A stretch of 64,000 nucleotides of DNA, taken from JAIPFM01 sp964494325. GTDB taxonomy: Bacteria; Planctomycetota; Phycisphaerae; Sedimentisphaerales; Anaerobacaceae. Location: positions 58,491-122,490 of the forward strand of contig CAZBTJ010000002.1 in the NCBI GenBank assembly GCA_964494325.1, read 5' to 3'. A program made the position numbers and the translations under genes. A model generated the notes under the pieces. The model had not been told where the DNA came from, did no database searches, and was given only the letters and a program-made list of their open reading frames with translations. Shown here in pieces: positions 28,280-37,427 of the stretch (the first letter of the stretch is position 1; each line of letters begins with the position of its first letter).

Positions 28280-28921
28280 ATGACACGATCCTGTTTGAAA
28301 ATCAAGGATTCAACTCCAGACGCACCCCTGTGCTGTCACCAGAATGCCTGCGCTGACATACATGAAGTGGTCTTTACATCAGACCAGATTAATCAAACCA
28401 TCGAAACCTTGGCCAGTCAAATCCAAACAGCATATGACAATGATGCGAGTGTGGTCGTGCCATTTCTTCTGAAAGGGGCACAACCTTTTGCCTCCGACCT
28501 TAGAGAGGCTCTGAGTAACCCAAAATTCACATTTGTACCCGTCAGTGTCAGCAGCTATCACGGTGGCACACAATCCACCGGCAAATTGCTAATTGAATGC
28601 ACTGACATGATGGATATTACAGGGCGTCCCGTTTTGATTTTGGATGATATTTACGATTCAGGATTGACTTTAACACGCTTCAAATCACACCTTGAAGCCA
28701 ACAATCCATCCAGTATAAAGACGTGTGTTATGTTTGAAAAAGAGTGTGAACACAAACATGCCGTGGCTTTGGATTTTGTAGGTTTACTGGTTCCAAATGA
28801 TTTTGTTGTGGGATATGGCCTGGACTACCAGGAACGATACAGAGACCTTCATTGTGTTGGTAAACTAAAACCAAACGTCCTTAGGTCGGAAAAGTACTAT
28901 GAAGATTCCAAATCTGCTTAG
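28280..28921 (+). CDS. hpt: Hypoxanthine phosphoribosyltransferase
   Basis: 213 residues; converts hypoxanthine or guanine plus PRPP to IMP or GMP in purine salvage. The PRPP loop reads VLILDDIYDSGLT, the substrate region begins VVPFLLKGAQPFASDL, a VSSYHGGTQSTG loop follows, and the family ending DFVVGYGLDYQERYRDLHCVG is present. A 30-residue cysteine- and histidine-containing N-terminal extension precedes the usual start; an internal start is possible but I see no better ATG with a ribosome-binding site. It overlaps the cupin gene by 23 bp. Confidence 0.9.
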   Translation: MTRSCLKIKDSTPDAPLCCHQNACADIHEVVFTSDQINQTIETLASQIQTAYDNDASVVVPFLLKGAQPFASDLREALSNPKFTFVPVSVSSYHGGTQSTGKLLIECTDMMDITGRPVLILDDIYDSGLTLTRFKSHLEANNPSSIKTCVMFEKECEHKHAVALDFVGLLVPNDFVVGYGLDYQERYRDLHCVGKLKPNVLRSEKYYEDSKSA

Positions 28922-29213
28922 CAATATTCCTCAAAGCCTCCCTCAAGAACTCATTGAAACCCTCGCCAGCAGCAGCCAGGTTCGCATTGAACGCATTATC
29001 TCACAGGGGCATACCTCTGATCCAGACTTTTGGTATGATCAGTCATCTCATGAGTTCGTACTTCTGCTTCAAGGCCAAGCTCGATTAGCTTTTGAAGATC
29101 ATACAGTAGACCTAAACTCTGGAGACTACCTCACCATCAAGGCACATCAAAAACACCGAGTCACCTGGACACCCCCTGATCACCCCACTGTATGGTTGGC
29201 TGTACATTACTGA
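28899..29213 (+). CDS. Small cupin-domain protein
   Basis: 104 residues forming a single cupin barrel. SSHEFVLLLQGQARLAFEDH holds the first-motif Glu but only one His, and LNSGDYLTIKAHQKHRVTWT is motif 2 with its His. It resembles small cupins often annotated as metal-binding or sugar-related; the substrate is unknown. The start overlaps the hpt end, so it is translationally coupled. Confidence 0.78.
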   Translation: MKIPNLLSNIPQSLPQELIETLASSSQVRIERIISQGHTSDPDFWYDQSSHEFVLLLQGQARLAFEDHTVDLNSGDYLTIKAHQKHRVTWTPPDHPTVWLAVHY

Positions 29214-29267
29214 AAACCGCAGTGTTTTATACCGTCTCTTCAAAAGACTTGCGACCGATGCGTCTAT

Positions 29268-29297
29268 ACGTAATAATGATGTATCAAGTTATTACGT
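29268..29297. repeat. Inverted repeat upstream of the PH-domain gene
   Basis: Perfect 9-bp arms ACGTAATAA (29268-29276) and TTATTACGT (29289-29297) with a 12-nt loop, 19 bp before the PH-domain gene start. There is no U-run, so it is more likely an operator or mRNA hairpin than a terminator. Confidence 0.5.
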
Positions 29298-29316
29298 CAA
29301 TTTAGGAGATAGAAGA

Positions 29317-29694
29317 ATGGGACTCATTAGCGGCGCTTTAGGCAATGCCTCAGAAATTCCAATTGATAAAATACAGGCTGAATATGCTCCCCTGTTAGTC
29401 CCTTCAGAAACACTTCTGAAGGCTTTTAAGGTCATTCGCGATGTGATGATTTTCACGAATAAGCGAATTCTGTTGGTGGATAAACAAGGTGTGACCGGCA
29501 CACGTATCGAATTTCTTACAATCCCTTACAATAAAATAAATCGCTTTGCCAAGGAAAGTGCCGGGCTCTTGGATATTGATGCGTCGCTTAAAATTTGGAT
29601 TACTGGCCAGTCCGACCCATTGGTCAAGGATTTCAAACGCAATAATGCCATCAATGAAATCTATCAATTATTAAGCGAACAGGTACTAAAATAA
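29317..29694 (+). CDS. Bacterial PH-domain protein (bPH_1-like)
   Basis: 125 residues covering one pleckstrin-homology-like domain. The core FTNKRILLVDKQGVTGTRIEF and the IPYNKINRFAKESAG segment match bacterial PH proteins of the YvlB/bPH_1 kind, which form oligomeric rings. AGGAGA lies 8 nt before the ATG. No transmembrane segment. Function is unknown beyond the fold. Confidence 0.8.
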   Translation: MGLISGALGNASEIPIDKIQAEYAPLLVPSETLLKAFKVIRDVMIFTNKRILLVDKQGVTGTRIEFLTIPYNKINRFAKESAGLLDIDASLKIWITGQSDPLVKDFKRNNAINEIYQLLSEQVLK

Positions 29695-29709
29695 TCTGTT
29701 CTCAAAGAC

Positions 29710-30546
29710 ATGTCTCCCAATATCCCAAAAATTGGATTGGCTCTGGGTGGCGGCGGGGCCAAGGGTTTGGCTCATCTTGCCATGCTAGAGGTCTTTGATG
29801 ATCTCAACATCAAACCCCACTGTATTGCAGGCACGAGCATTGGTGCCATTATGGGGGCATTGTATGCATCGGGTCTCAAAGCAAGCCAAATTCGCGAAGG
29901 TGTGCAACGTATGGTCATCTCAAGGGGAGACAGCTTCAAAGAAGCACTCAAGAAGAAAGACGTGCTCAAATGGATTCAATTCATGGATCTTGAATTCAAG
30001 GGTCATGCCTTTTTTAAAGGGGACCGTTTTATTGACTTTCTGTTCAGTGCCATGCACATTAAGACCTTTGAGGATCTGGACATTCCTTTACGTATCGTCG
30101 CCACAGACTTCTGGGCTTCGGAGCAGGTCGTTCTGGAATCTGGAGACCTCTTGCCTGCCGTCAAAGCAAGTATGGGATTACCAGGTGTGTTTACACCTGT
30201 GACATTAAATGGGCGAGTACTGATAGATGGCGGGGGGGTCAATCCAGTACCCCATGATCTTCTTTTAGATTGCGATCTGGTCATCGCCATTGATGTCATG
30301 GGGACACCTAAAGAAGAGAGCACAAAAATGCCCTACCTCTTCAGAGCGGTTCTGACCACGTTTGACATCATGCAAAATTCTATCATTAAAGAAAAGTTGA
30401 TAAAGAATCCACCCCATATTTATATCAAGCCTCAGATACAGGGTGTCGACATACTTGATTTCTACAAAGCTGATGACATCTATGTGCAAGCAGCCCCGGC
30501 TCAGAAGGCATTAAGAGAACAACTCACGCAAGTTTTGTCTCTATGA
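29710..30546 (+). CDS. Patatin-like phospholipase (RssA type)
   Basis: 278 residues. Motifs in order: the oxyanion loop GGGGAKG (about residues 13-19), the nucleophile elbow GTSIG (about 41-45), and the catalytic aspartate in DGGGVNPVP (about 176-184). All three are intact, so it is a serine lipid hydrolase with a Ser-Asp dyad. It follows the PH-domain gene by 15 bp, probably in one transcript, and is convergent with gyrB. Confidence 0.9.
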   Translation: MSPNIPKIGLALGGGGAKGLAHLAMLEVFDDLNIKPHCIAGTSIGAIMGALYASGLKASQIREGVQRMVISRGDSFKEALKKKDVLKWIQFMDLEFKGHAFFKGDRFIDFLFSAMHIKTFEDLDIPLRIVATDFWASEQVVLESGDLLPAVKASMGLPGVFTPVTLNGRVLIDGGGVNPVPHDLLLDCDLVIAIDVMGTPKEESTKMPYLFRAVLTTFDIMQNSIIKEKLIKNPPHIYIKPQIQGVDILDFYKADDIYVQAAPAQKALREQLTQVLSL

Positions 30547-30575
30547 AGGTATTTACCTATGGATCTCAATGTCCC

Positions 30576-33083
30576 TTAAACGTCAAGATTCGTGACTTCA
30601 AGCGCGTGGTCCTGAATGAAGTTTCTACGTTGCTCTACATTGTCACCCATAAGAATGCTAAACAAGCGATCCGCCTCGCCTGCATCATCCAACTTAACAC
30701 TCAAGAGAGTCCGCCTCTCGGGGTCCATGGTGGTGTCCCAAAGTTGATCTGCGTTCATTTCACCCAAGCCTTTAAACCGCTTTATTTCAATACCCCGGCC
30801 GCCAATCTGGCGTACGCCTGCACTCACATCTCCTAATGACGCGACATCATAGGTTTCGGTCCCAGCGACCAATTGGAATTTAGTAGGTAATGCTTCACCT
30901 GAGACCGAACGCTGTGCTTTCAGGAGATAATCTTTAATATCAAGATTAAACTGATCCTTCAAAGATTGAATAATTTGATTAATACGAGTGACTTCGTGCA
31001 GCTCCTCGGCTTCAAATGTAATCTGAGGTTCCACATTCTCCACTGACTCAGCCTCTAAACCTTCTGAGGCTTCATTTTGATCGCTTACCGTTGCAGGTGT
31101 TAATTCATCCACACGTCTTTGATAAACCTCAACGTCATGAAACACCTCTTCTTGGCCTTGTACACGAATAATATATTTGGGCAATTCCGAGCCATCATAA
31201 TATTTTTTTACAAAATCATGGAAGAAGATACCACGTCTTTGGAGCACAGATGAAATACGTTCTATATCATTCAGTGCTTTTACCAGCTTCTCTAAATCTT
31301 CCCCTAAGATTCTGCGAGTTGCTATTGAATCTAGATCTAAACTTTCTTGAGTTTTCTCATCCACATTCAAATCGCGAATCACCAATTCTGACCCGCTGAG
31401 TCCCATCTTGGTCATACGAACCCGCATCGCATGTTCACTAAGTACATACTCAGATTTCTTCTTGCCTTTTATTTTCACTTCATACAGCGGGGGTTGGGCA
31501 ATATAAATCATCCGACGTTCAATTAACTGAGGCATTTGCCTGAACAAGAAAGTCAGTAATAAAGTGCGAATATGAGCACCATCCACATCAGCATCCGTCA
31601 TCAGAATAATTTTCCCGTAACGGCAGCGTTCAATATCAAATTCGTCGATGCCAATGCCTGTGCCCAAAGCACTGATCATGGTGCGAATCTCTTCATGGCC
31701 CAGCATTTTTTCGAGTCGTGCTTTTTCTACATTGAGAATCTTACCCTTTAACGGCAAGATCGCCTGAATATTTCTGTCACGTCCTGCCTTGGCGGAGCCA
31801 CCAGCAGAATCCCCTTCGACGACGAATATTTCAGTGGATGATTTCTCTTTACTGGCACAATCCCACAGCTTGCCTGGCAAATTAGAACTACTCAAAGCCC
31901 CTTTACGACGTGTTAACTCACGAGCCTTGCGAGCCGCTTCTCGTGCAGCGCCGGCTTGAATCGCCTTATTCAGAATTTTCCTTGCCACAGCAGGGCTCTC
32001 TTCCAGATACATCCCCAACTGTTCATTCACAGTGGTCTCCACAAAACTCCCTACTTCAGGATTGCTCAAACGCACCTTGGTTTGAGCTTCAAAGTGCGGA
32101 TCAGCCAGTTTGACAGATACCACAGCGGTCAAACCCTCTCTGAGGTCTTCACCGGTTGCGCCCTGTTTGTCTTTAATGACTTTGTTCTTTTTTGCATACG
32201 CATTCATCGTACGCGTCAACGCAGTTCTAAATCCTGACAGGTGTGTGCCCCCGTCGATGTTTCTGATATTGTTGGCATACACCAGCACATTGTCGTTATA
32301 ACTGTCATTATATTGCATGGCCACCTCACAGGCCAGCATAGCCTCTTTGTCTTCCCTCGTCAGATAAATCACATCTGGATGTAATGGAGCACGACCTTCA
32401 TTAAGGTGACGCACAAATTCCTTGAGGCCCTCTTCAAACTGGAATACTTCCTTTTTCTGAGATCGATCATCATGAAACGTCACATTGATACCGGCGTTTA
32501 AATAAGCCAGTTCTCGAATACGTTTGAGCAACGTGTCATAGTTAAATTCAATGTCACCAAAGATTTCTTCGTCTGCCTTAAAGGTAATTCTCGTGCCCTG
32601 TTTTGTCGTGGGGCCAACTTCCTTCACTGGCCCTGTACGCTCACCACGCACGCACTCAAAGTGGTAGTGTTTTCCGCCTCTGTAAACGTCCGCTTGAAGC
32701 AATTCACTCAAGGCATTAACGCAACTGACACCTACCCCATGCAATCCACCAGATACTTTGTAACTATCAGAGTCAAACTTTCCCCCGGCGTGAAGCGTGC
32801 AGAGCACCACTTCCAGCGCACTCATTTGAGCTTCTTCGTGCATTTCCACGGGAATACCCCGCCCATTGTCCTCTACCAGACAACTACCGTCTACCAGGAT
32901 ACGTACAGTAATACTATCACAGAACCCTCCCATGGCTTCGTCAATGGAATTGTCCAGGACTTCATACACCAAATGGTGCAAACCATTGGCACCTCGATCA
33001 CCGATGTACATGTCTGGACGTTTACGAACCGCTTCAAGGCCTGCCAGGATCTTGATATTGCCAGCATCGTAATTATGACTCAC
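30576..33083 (-). CDS. gyrB: DNA gyrase subunit B
   Basis: 835 residues. The GHKL ATPase domain starts GLEAVRKRPDMYIGDRG and has the VEDNGRGIP and GGLHGVGVSCVNALS ATP-binding motifs. The transducer follows, then TOPRIM with VEGDSAGGSAK and DADVDGAHIRTLLL, and the C-terminal IKRFKGLGEMNADQLWDTTM. With GyrA it introduces negative supercoils. An acidic insertion (around GLEAESVENVEPQITFEAEE) splits the tail region, as in many GyrB proteins. The GTG start has AAGGAG 8 nt upstream. It lies 17 bp after the DUF721 gene. Confidence 0.97.
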   Translation of the reverse strand: MSHNYDAGNIKILAGLEAVRKRPDMYIGDRGANGLHHLVYEVLDNSIDEAMGGFCDSITVRILVDGSCLVEDNGRGIPVEMHEEAQMSALEVVLCTLHAGGKFDSDSYKVSGGLHGVGVSCVNALSELLQADVYRGGKHYHFECVRGERTGPVKEVGPTTKQGTRITFKADEEIFGDIEFNYDTLLKRIRELAYLNAGINVTFHDDRSQKKEVFQFEEGLKEFVRHLNEGRAPLHPDVIYLTREDKEAMLACEVAMQYNDSYNDNVLVYANNIRNIDGGTHLSGFRTALTRTMNAYAKKNKVIKDKQGATGEDLREGLTAVVSVKLADPHFEAQTKVRLSNPEVGSFVETTVNEQLGMYLEESPAVARKILNKAIQAGAAREAARKARELTRRKGALSSSNLPGKLWDCASKEKSSTEIFVVEGDSAGGSAKAGRDRNIQAILPLKGKILNVEKARLEKMLGHEEIRTMISALGTGIGIDEFDIERCRYGKIILMTDADVDGAHIRTLLLTFLFRQMPQLIERRMIYIAQPPLYEVKIKGKKKSEYVLSEHAMRVRMTKMGLSGSELVIRDLNVDEKTQESLDLDSIATRRILGEDLEKLVKALNDIERISSVLQRRGIFFHDFVKKYYDGSELPKYIIRVQGQEEVFHDVEVYQRRVDELTPATVSDQNEASEGLEAESVENVEPQITFEAEELHEVTRINQIIQSLKDQFNLDIKDYLLKAQRSVSGEALPTKFQLVAGTETYDVASLGDVSAGVRQIGGRGIEIKRFKGLGEMNADQLWDTTMDPERRTLLSVKLDDAGEADRLFSILMGDNVEQRRNFIQDHALEVTNLDV

Positions 33084-33100
33084 TGTGTATCTCCTTTGGG

Positions 33101-33421
33101 TTACCCCAACATAAACTTAATTCGTCGCAAGCCCGCTTGAGGCACCTTTTCCTGAAGGGCTTTAAGCAGGTCCTGTGAACAAAGCTGTAATTCATATAAA
33201 TAAACGGGCGAATTCACGCCAATTCTTAATTCCGATCTAACCACACCCTTGACACAACAATAGGGTGCAAATCCAGGTGGCACAATCGACAACCACGCTT
33301 CAACTACCGGGTTTAGACGTTTCTGATTCGGCTTGATCGACCGTCTCATGATCGTGTCTACTAACTCACCGAGACGCTTGGTATTGGGCCTGGTCTTGTA
33401 TCTCAATTCCGGAAGAGACAT
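33101..33421 (-). CDS. DciA/DUF721-family protein
   Basis: 106 residues matching the small DUF721 family, whose characterised member DciA loads the replicative helicase DnaB in bacteria without DnaC or DnaI. Visible features are the N-terminal helix LGELVDTIM, the WLSIVPPGFAPYCCVKG strand region and the ending LLKALQEKVP..LRRIKF. GGAG lies about 6 nt before the ATG. Its place between dnaN and gyrB is the conserved one for this family. Confidence 0.82.
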   Translation of the reverse strand: MSLPELRYKTRPNTKRLGELVDTIMRRSIKPNQKRLNPVVEAWLSIVPPGFAPYCCVKGVVRSELRIGVNSPVYLYELQLCSQDLLKALQEKVPQAGLRRIKFMLG

Positions 33422-33484
33422 AGATTCTCCATCTGTATCTGAGGCACGAAAAAGCCATCAGCCTTAGAAACACATTCAACCGCC

Positions 33485-34588
33485 TCAACCCAAATTGATA
33501 GGCATCAAAACATATTGGAACTCAGACCCACTTCGAATCAAACCTGGACGATCAGGTTGCCCAAGATCAAGTTCAAATTCGGGTGTCTGAATTACCCTCA
33601 GTGCATCTGTAAGAAACTGCGGATTAAATCCCACACTGATCGGTTCACCAGAGTAGTCAATCGTCATCGTGATCTCAGCAGCACCTGCTTCAGGAGCACG
33701 CCCGGAAAACATGATAGAATTATCAGAAATTGACAGTTTGATGCCTTTGGTTTCTTCACTGGCAAGCAAAGACGCACGACGTACTGCACTGGCCACAGCC
33801 TCACTGTTTAGCACAATTCTTTTGTCAAAATCTTTGGGGATGATATCTTCATATTTTGGAAAATTACCATCCACAAGATTTGAACTAATACTCACTGGAG
33901 CACAACTCAAGAGAATCTGGCTTCCCACCAATTGGATGGCCACCTTCTCCTTATCATCTCCACTGAGTTTTTCAACCAATGCCATGGTTTTAGATGGCAC
34001 AATAATGCTGACACCCTCTTCCCCCCCGGGTGCCAGACTTAAATTGACATTGGTCTGCGCCAGACGTCTACCATCGGTGGCCACAAGCATCAATTTTCGG
34101 CCTTTTATTTCCCACAAAACACCATTGATTGCGTATCGACTACTTTCTTTGGCCGTTGCAAACAGACATTGCTTGATACCCCGTTTTAGCCCTAGGAGTC
34201 CCACCTCAATATCAGGTTGCCCATCCACATCAGGAATATTGGGGAATTGTTCCGGTTCCTGTCCATAAATTGTGAAATGGCTATCACACCCTACGATTTG
34301 ACAGGTCCCATCCTGAACATCCAGTGTGAGCACCTCGTCCACACTCTCTCGAACGATGGCAGACAATTTATCGGCCGGCAACACCGTTTGCCCAGGCTCA
34401 ATGACCTGCACTTCAGACAGGATATAGTTGATGCCCACCTCAAGATCCGTAGCATACACATGCACACAATCGGTTAATGCCTCAAAACGTACACATTTCA
34501 AAATAGGTTTCGGTGTACGACTTGGGACCACTGATGTAAGCAAACTTAATGCTTCAGACAGTGCCAATCGATTGAATTGGACTTTCAT
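33485..34588 (-). CDS. dnaN: DNA polymerase III sliding clamp (beta subunit)
   Basis: 367 residues, three clamp folds. It starts MKVQFNRLALSEALSLLTSVVP, has the family DGRRLAQT motif in the middle, and ends EFQYVLMPINLG, equivalent to the usual MPMRL tail. I chose the ATG at 34586-34588 because GAGG lies 7 nt upstream; a longer open frame adds 19 residues with no family match. Within the replication block dnaN - dciA - gyrB, dnaA and recF would normally flank or follow it but are absent. Confidence 0.95.
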   Translation of the reverse strand: MKVQFNRLALSEALSLLTSVVPSRTPKPILKCVRFEALTDCVHVYATDLEVGINYILSEVQVIEPGQTVLPADKLSAIVRESVDEVLTLDVQDGTCQIVGCDSHFTIYGQEPEQFPNIPDVDGQPDIEVGLLGLKRGIKQCLFATAKESSRYAINGVLWEIKGRKLMLVATDGRRLAQTNVNLSLAPGGEEGVSIIVPSKTMALVEKLSGDDKEKVAIQLVGSQILLSCAPVSISSNLVDGNFPKYEDIIPKDFDKRIVLNSEAVASAVRRASLLASEETKGIKLSISDNSIMFSGRAPEAGAAEITMTIDYSGEPISVGFNPQFLTDALRVIQTPEFELDLGQPDRPGLIRSGSEFQYVLMPINLG

Positions 34589-35192
34589 GCCGGACCTCAA
34601 AAAAGTAAGAACAACGCCTCTGTTAACTAACCGTTTTTTCAACAACGAAAAGTAGCCACAGTGTACAATAGAATTACTATTTTATCTAGCAGAAATTTGG
34701 CTTTTGATTCTATGCAAATCTTGCTCAAAGACAGCATTCGACAAGCTTGTGAGGAGTCCGATAAGAAAAGATCTAACAATACAGCCGAACTTGTATATGT
34801 TATATATTATATAAAGGTAATTAGTATTATTCTTAGTATAGCCTATTAGATTGTTAGCAACTTGGATTTGTCCAAGGCTTATCTTCATAAGAAGATTATA
34901 GTTAGGCATGATTCCTGTGCCTGTTACGAACTGGCCCATATTTGTTATATGTGGTGTGAATAACCTGCGGGAAATAACATGCAAGTGGTCATGTCAGTAG
35001 TGATAGTGGGGTTGTTATGGGAATTAACAGTAGACGTAACAGAGTTTATAACAGAATTATCGGGCAAAAAACGCGTTTTTATATTAGGAAGAAGCGGTTG
35101 TCTTATTATGTTTGTTAATGGCTAAATTTCGGACTACTCCTTTTTTCCCCCTGATTATTGCAATTAATCTACACATGTACGATCAAAAAAAA
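34589..35192. other. AT-rich non-coding region upstream of dnaN
   Basis: About 600 bp without a plausible gene, rich in A and T (for example 34790-34860). It sits where the dnaA-dnaN intergenic origin is found in many bacteria. I looked for DnaA boxes (TTATCCACA): the best are TGTGAATAA at 34955-34963 (one mismatch, minus orientation) and TTATCTTCA near 34880 (two mismatches). That is too weak to call an origin. Confidence 0.35.
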
Positions 35193-36155
35193 TCATTCCG
35201 TTGCCAAAACGGTCCACAAAGCGCTTGGCCCCTGGCCAATTCTCCAGAAGCCAACACCTGTGATGCCCTGCTTTTTGTACAGAGCCAGTTTTTCTGTTAG
35301 GCTTCGCTTATCTTCGAAATAGGCAATGCCATTAACCGTTCGTGTTATCTCAAAATAGGGTATTTCACCTAATTCTCGCCTCACTGGAGGTTTGTGCTCT
35401 TTCCACAAAATCAGCGTGTCCGGGTATTTCAAGGTCTTGGCAACGACCTCTTTTTGCCACAATCTTCCATATAAAGGGATGCCCATTATCAGTTTTCGGG
35501 AAGGAATGTTTGACTTAGAAAACTGTGATACGCGTTTGCACCATTGGATAGAAGCGACTGGGCCTGGAGGGCCTGTTCGATAGTGCTCATCATATGCCAT
35601 AATGATGACACGATCTGCGATGGCTGCCATTGATGTATAGGGGAATGCATCCTTCATGACAGCTGTTCTGGCAGGAAGGGCAACGCTTAAAATCTTATTT
35701 TTAGGCAATTTACGTTTAATCTCAGATAGAAACGCCAAATAGGCACTTCCTTCTTCAGCACGCATGACTTCGAAGTCAATTTGCACACCATCAAAGCGGC
35801 TTGATATCCTCAAAATATCGGTGATAAGCTCTGCACGTGCAAGCTTGTCCCGGTTGAGACAAAAGTACATCAATGCCTTATTGGCAGGGGCGCTAATGAC
35901 CAGATGCATTCTGGCATGTTTGAGTCGCCCTGGCAGGCTGGGACGAGGCAGGGAGGCGTCTAGCCGGCCAATATCATTGACTCTGGCACTAAAGTATCCG
36001 ATATCTGTCAGAGGTTCCTCGCCTGTGATATACCGTTCTTCACCTTTCATGAGATACCCCCAGGTTTCCGTAAATGCAATTGTTTGACCCGTGCAGAGTC
36101 CATCAAGGGCTATCAACAGAACAAATACGCTATATTGGAAAAATCTATGATTCAT
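35193..36155 (-). CDS. Secreted GH18-like (YaaH/chitinase-type) protein
   Basis: About 320 residues. The start at ATG 36153-36155 has GGAG 7 nt upstream and opens a signal peptide (FFQYSVFVLLIALDGLCTG). The mature part is a GH18 TIM-barrel: RFDGVQIDFEVM is the DGxDxDxE strand but with Gln in place of the second Asp, while the last Asp and the catalytic Glu stay. RVIIMAYDEHYRTGPPGP is the MxYD motif, then LIMGIPLYGRLW, and GVGFWRIGQG closes the barrel. It is like spore-germination YaaH-type hydrolases acting on N-acetylglucosamine polymers. The changed Asp may alter activity. Confidence 0.85.
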   Translation of the reverse strand: MNHRFFQYSVFVLLIALDGLCTGQTIAFTETWGYLMKGEERYITGEEPLTDIGYFSARVNDIGRLDASLPRPSLPGRLKHARMHLVISAPANKALMYFCLNRDKLARAELITDILRISSRFDGVQIDFEVMRAEEGSAYLAFLSEIKRKLPKNKILSVALPARTAVMKDAFPYTSMAAIADRVIIMAYDEHYRTGPPGPVASIQWCKRVSQFSKSNIPSRKLIMGIPLYGRLWQKEVVAKTLKYPDTLILWKEHKPPVRRELGEIPYFEITRTVNGIAYFEDKRSLTEKLALYKKQGITGVGFWRIGQGPSALWTVLATE

Positions 36156-36261
36156 GGTGATTCTCCGTTCATGACTAAAACAACCATACAAGGAGTTTAT
36201 CGTCGAAAGTGAAGGTGTTGCAGTAGCTTTTTTGGGACCTTGTTGTGGTGGCCTGTAAGTT

Positions 36262-37419
36262 TTAAGCGTGAAAACCTGTGTCCCAATCCTTCCAAACAGG
36301 TTCAATGCCTTTGGTTTTCAGCATATGTGCGACTTCGGCGGGGCACCGTGTGTCGTCAATGGCAAATTGTTCGAGGGTCTTATCCTTTTGTCCATAGCCC
36401 CCAGGATTCGTTTTGCTGCCTGCACTCATTTTTGTGACGCCCAAGGGCACCATCGCGTCACGTAAGCGAGCGCTTTCCCGGGTTGAAATCACCAGGCCTG
36501 CATCTGCAAAGCAAAGCCTCAAGGCCAGGAGCATTTGAACCAGGTCCTGGTCTGACATCAAGTGATCAAATTGTTGGGCCTGCACCTTGTTGGCAGGTCT
36601 TAATCTTGGAAAGGAAAATGAAATCTTCGAACGCCAAAACTGCTTCATCAAATAATGACCGTGCATCCCCAGAGCCAGGGCTTCCAATCGCCAGTCTGTC
36701 AATCCGAGTAAAACCCCCAGGCCCAGTTTTCTCATGCCAGCCAGTCCAAAACTATCACACGCGCGGAGTCTACGGTTGAAGTCAGACTTGGGACCTTTTA
36801 AATGGTACTGTGCATAGACTTCTGGATCGTAGGTTTCCTGGTAGAGTGTGACACCATCAACGCCCGCCTCAAATAGCTGTTTGTATTCTGAGGTTTCAAG
36901 TTGATGGATCTCAAGGGATAAAGAGCTGAACATGCCTCGAAGTTGTTGCGCCAATTCGCACAGGTAGCCAACGGTAATAAACTGGCGATCTTCACTGCTC
37001 ACCAGTAAAAGGTCTGTAAACCCTTCCTTATGAATGATACGGGCTTCGTTGACGGCTTCTTCCACGGTCAATCGGCAACGCTCGTATTCATTATTACAGT
37101 TAAACCCACAATACAGGCATTGATTGCAGCAATAGTTTGACACGTACAATGGGGCGTAAAGCGAGATTGTCTTACCAAACCGTTGCACAGTCAAACGGTG
37201 TGCTGCGTTCGCCATGTCTTCGAGATAGGCTTGGGCGGCCGGGGCAATCAGAGTTAACAGGCGATTTGGGCGATAGATCCCAGGCGTGGCCTGCAAAGCC
37301 TGTTCTACATCATGGCAGGTCACAGCGTCCAGGCGATCCTGCCAAGTGTCACGTTCTCCAAAGACCGAGTGTCTGGTCCAGAGGTCAGAAAAATTTTGAT
37401 ATGATACAGGTGTTTGCAT
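36262..37419 (-). CDS. thiH: 2-iminoacetate synthase ThiH
   Basis: 385-residue radical SAM enzyme that cleaves tyrosine to 2-iminoacetate (dehydroglycine) for the thiazole ring of thiamine. The CxxxCxxC cluster motif is CNQCLYC preceded by Cys (YCCNQCLYCGF, about residues 94-104). ETYDPEVYAQYHLKGPKSDFNRR and the late STRESARLRDAMVPLGVTKMSAGSKTNPGGY are ThiH hallmarks. Last gene of the thiF-thiS-thiG-thiH operon, 9 bp from thiG. Confidence 0.94.
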   Translation of the reverse strand: MQTPVSYQNFSDLWTRHSVFGERDTWQDRLDAVTCHDVEQALQATPGIYRPNRLLTLIAPAAQAYLEDMANAAHRLTVQRFGKTISLYAPLYVSNYCCNQCLYCGFNCNNEYERCRLTVEEAVNEARIIHKEGFTDLLLVSSEDRQFITVGYLCELAQQLRGMFSSLSLEIHQLETSEYKQLFEAGVDGVTLYQETYDPEVYAQYHLKGPKSDFNRRLRACDSFGLAGMRKLGLGVLLGLTDWRLEALALGMHGHYLMKQFWRSKISFSFPRLRPANKVQAQQFDHLMSDQDLVQMLLALRLCFADAGLVISTRESARLRDAMVPLGVTKMSAGSKTNPGGYGQKDKTLEQFAIDDTRCPAEVAHMLKTKGIEPVWKDWDTGFHA

Positions 37420-37427
37420 TGGAAGAG

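Noticed and set aside
34589..35192. Replication origin (oriC) upstream of dnaN
   Set aside because: AT-rich and well placed, but no cluster of good DnaA boxes: only one one-mismatch and one two-mismatch site. GC skew could not be computed.
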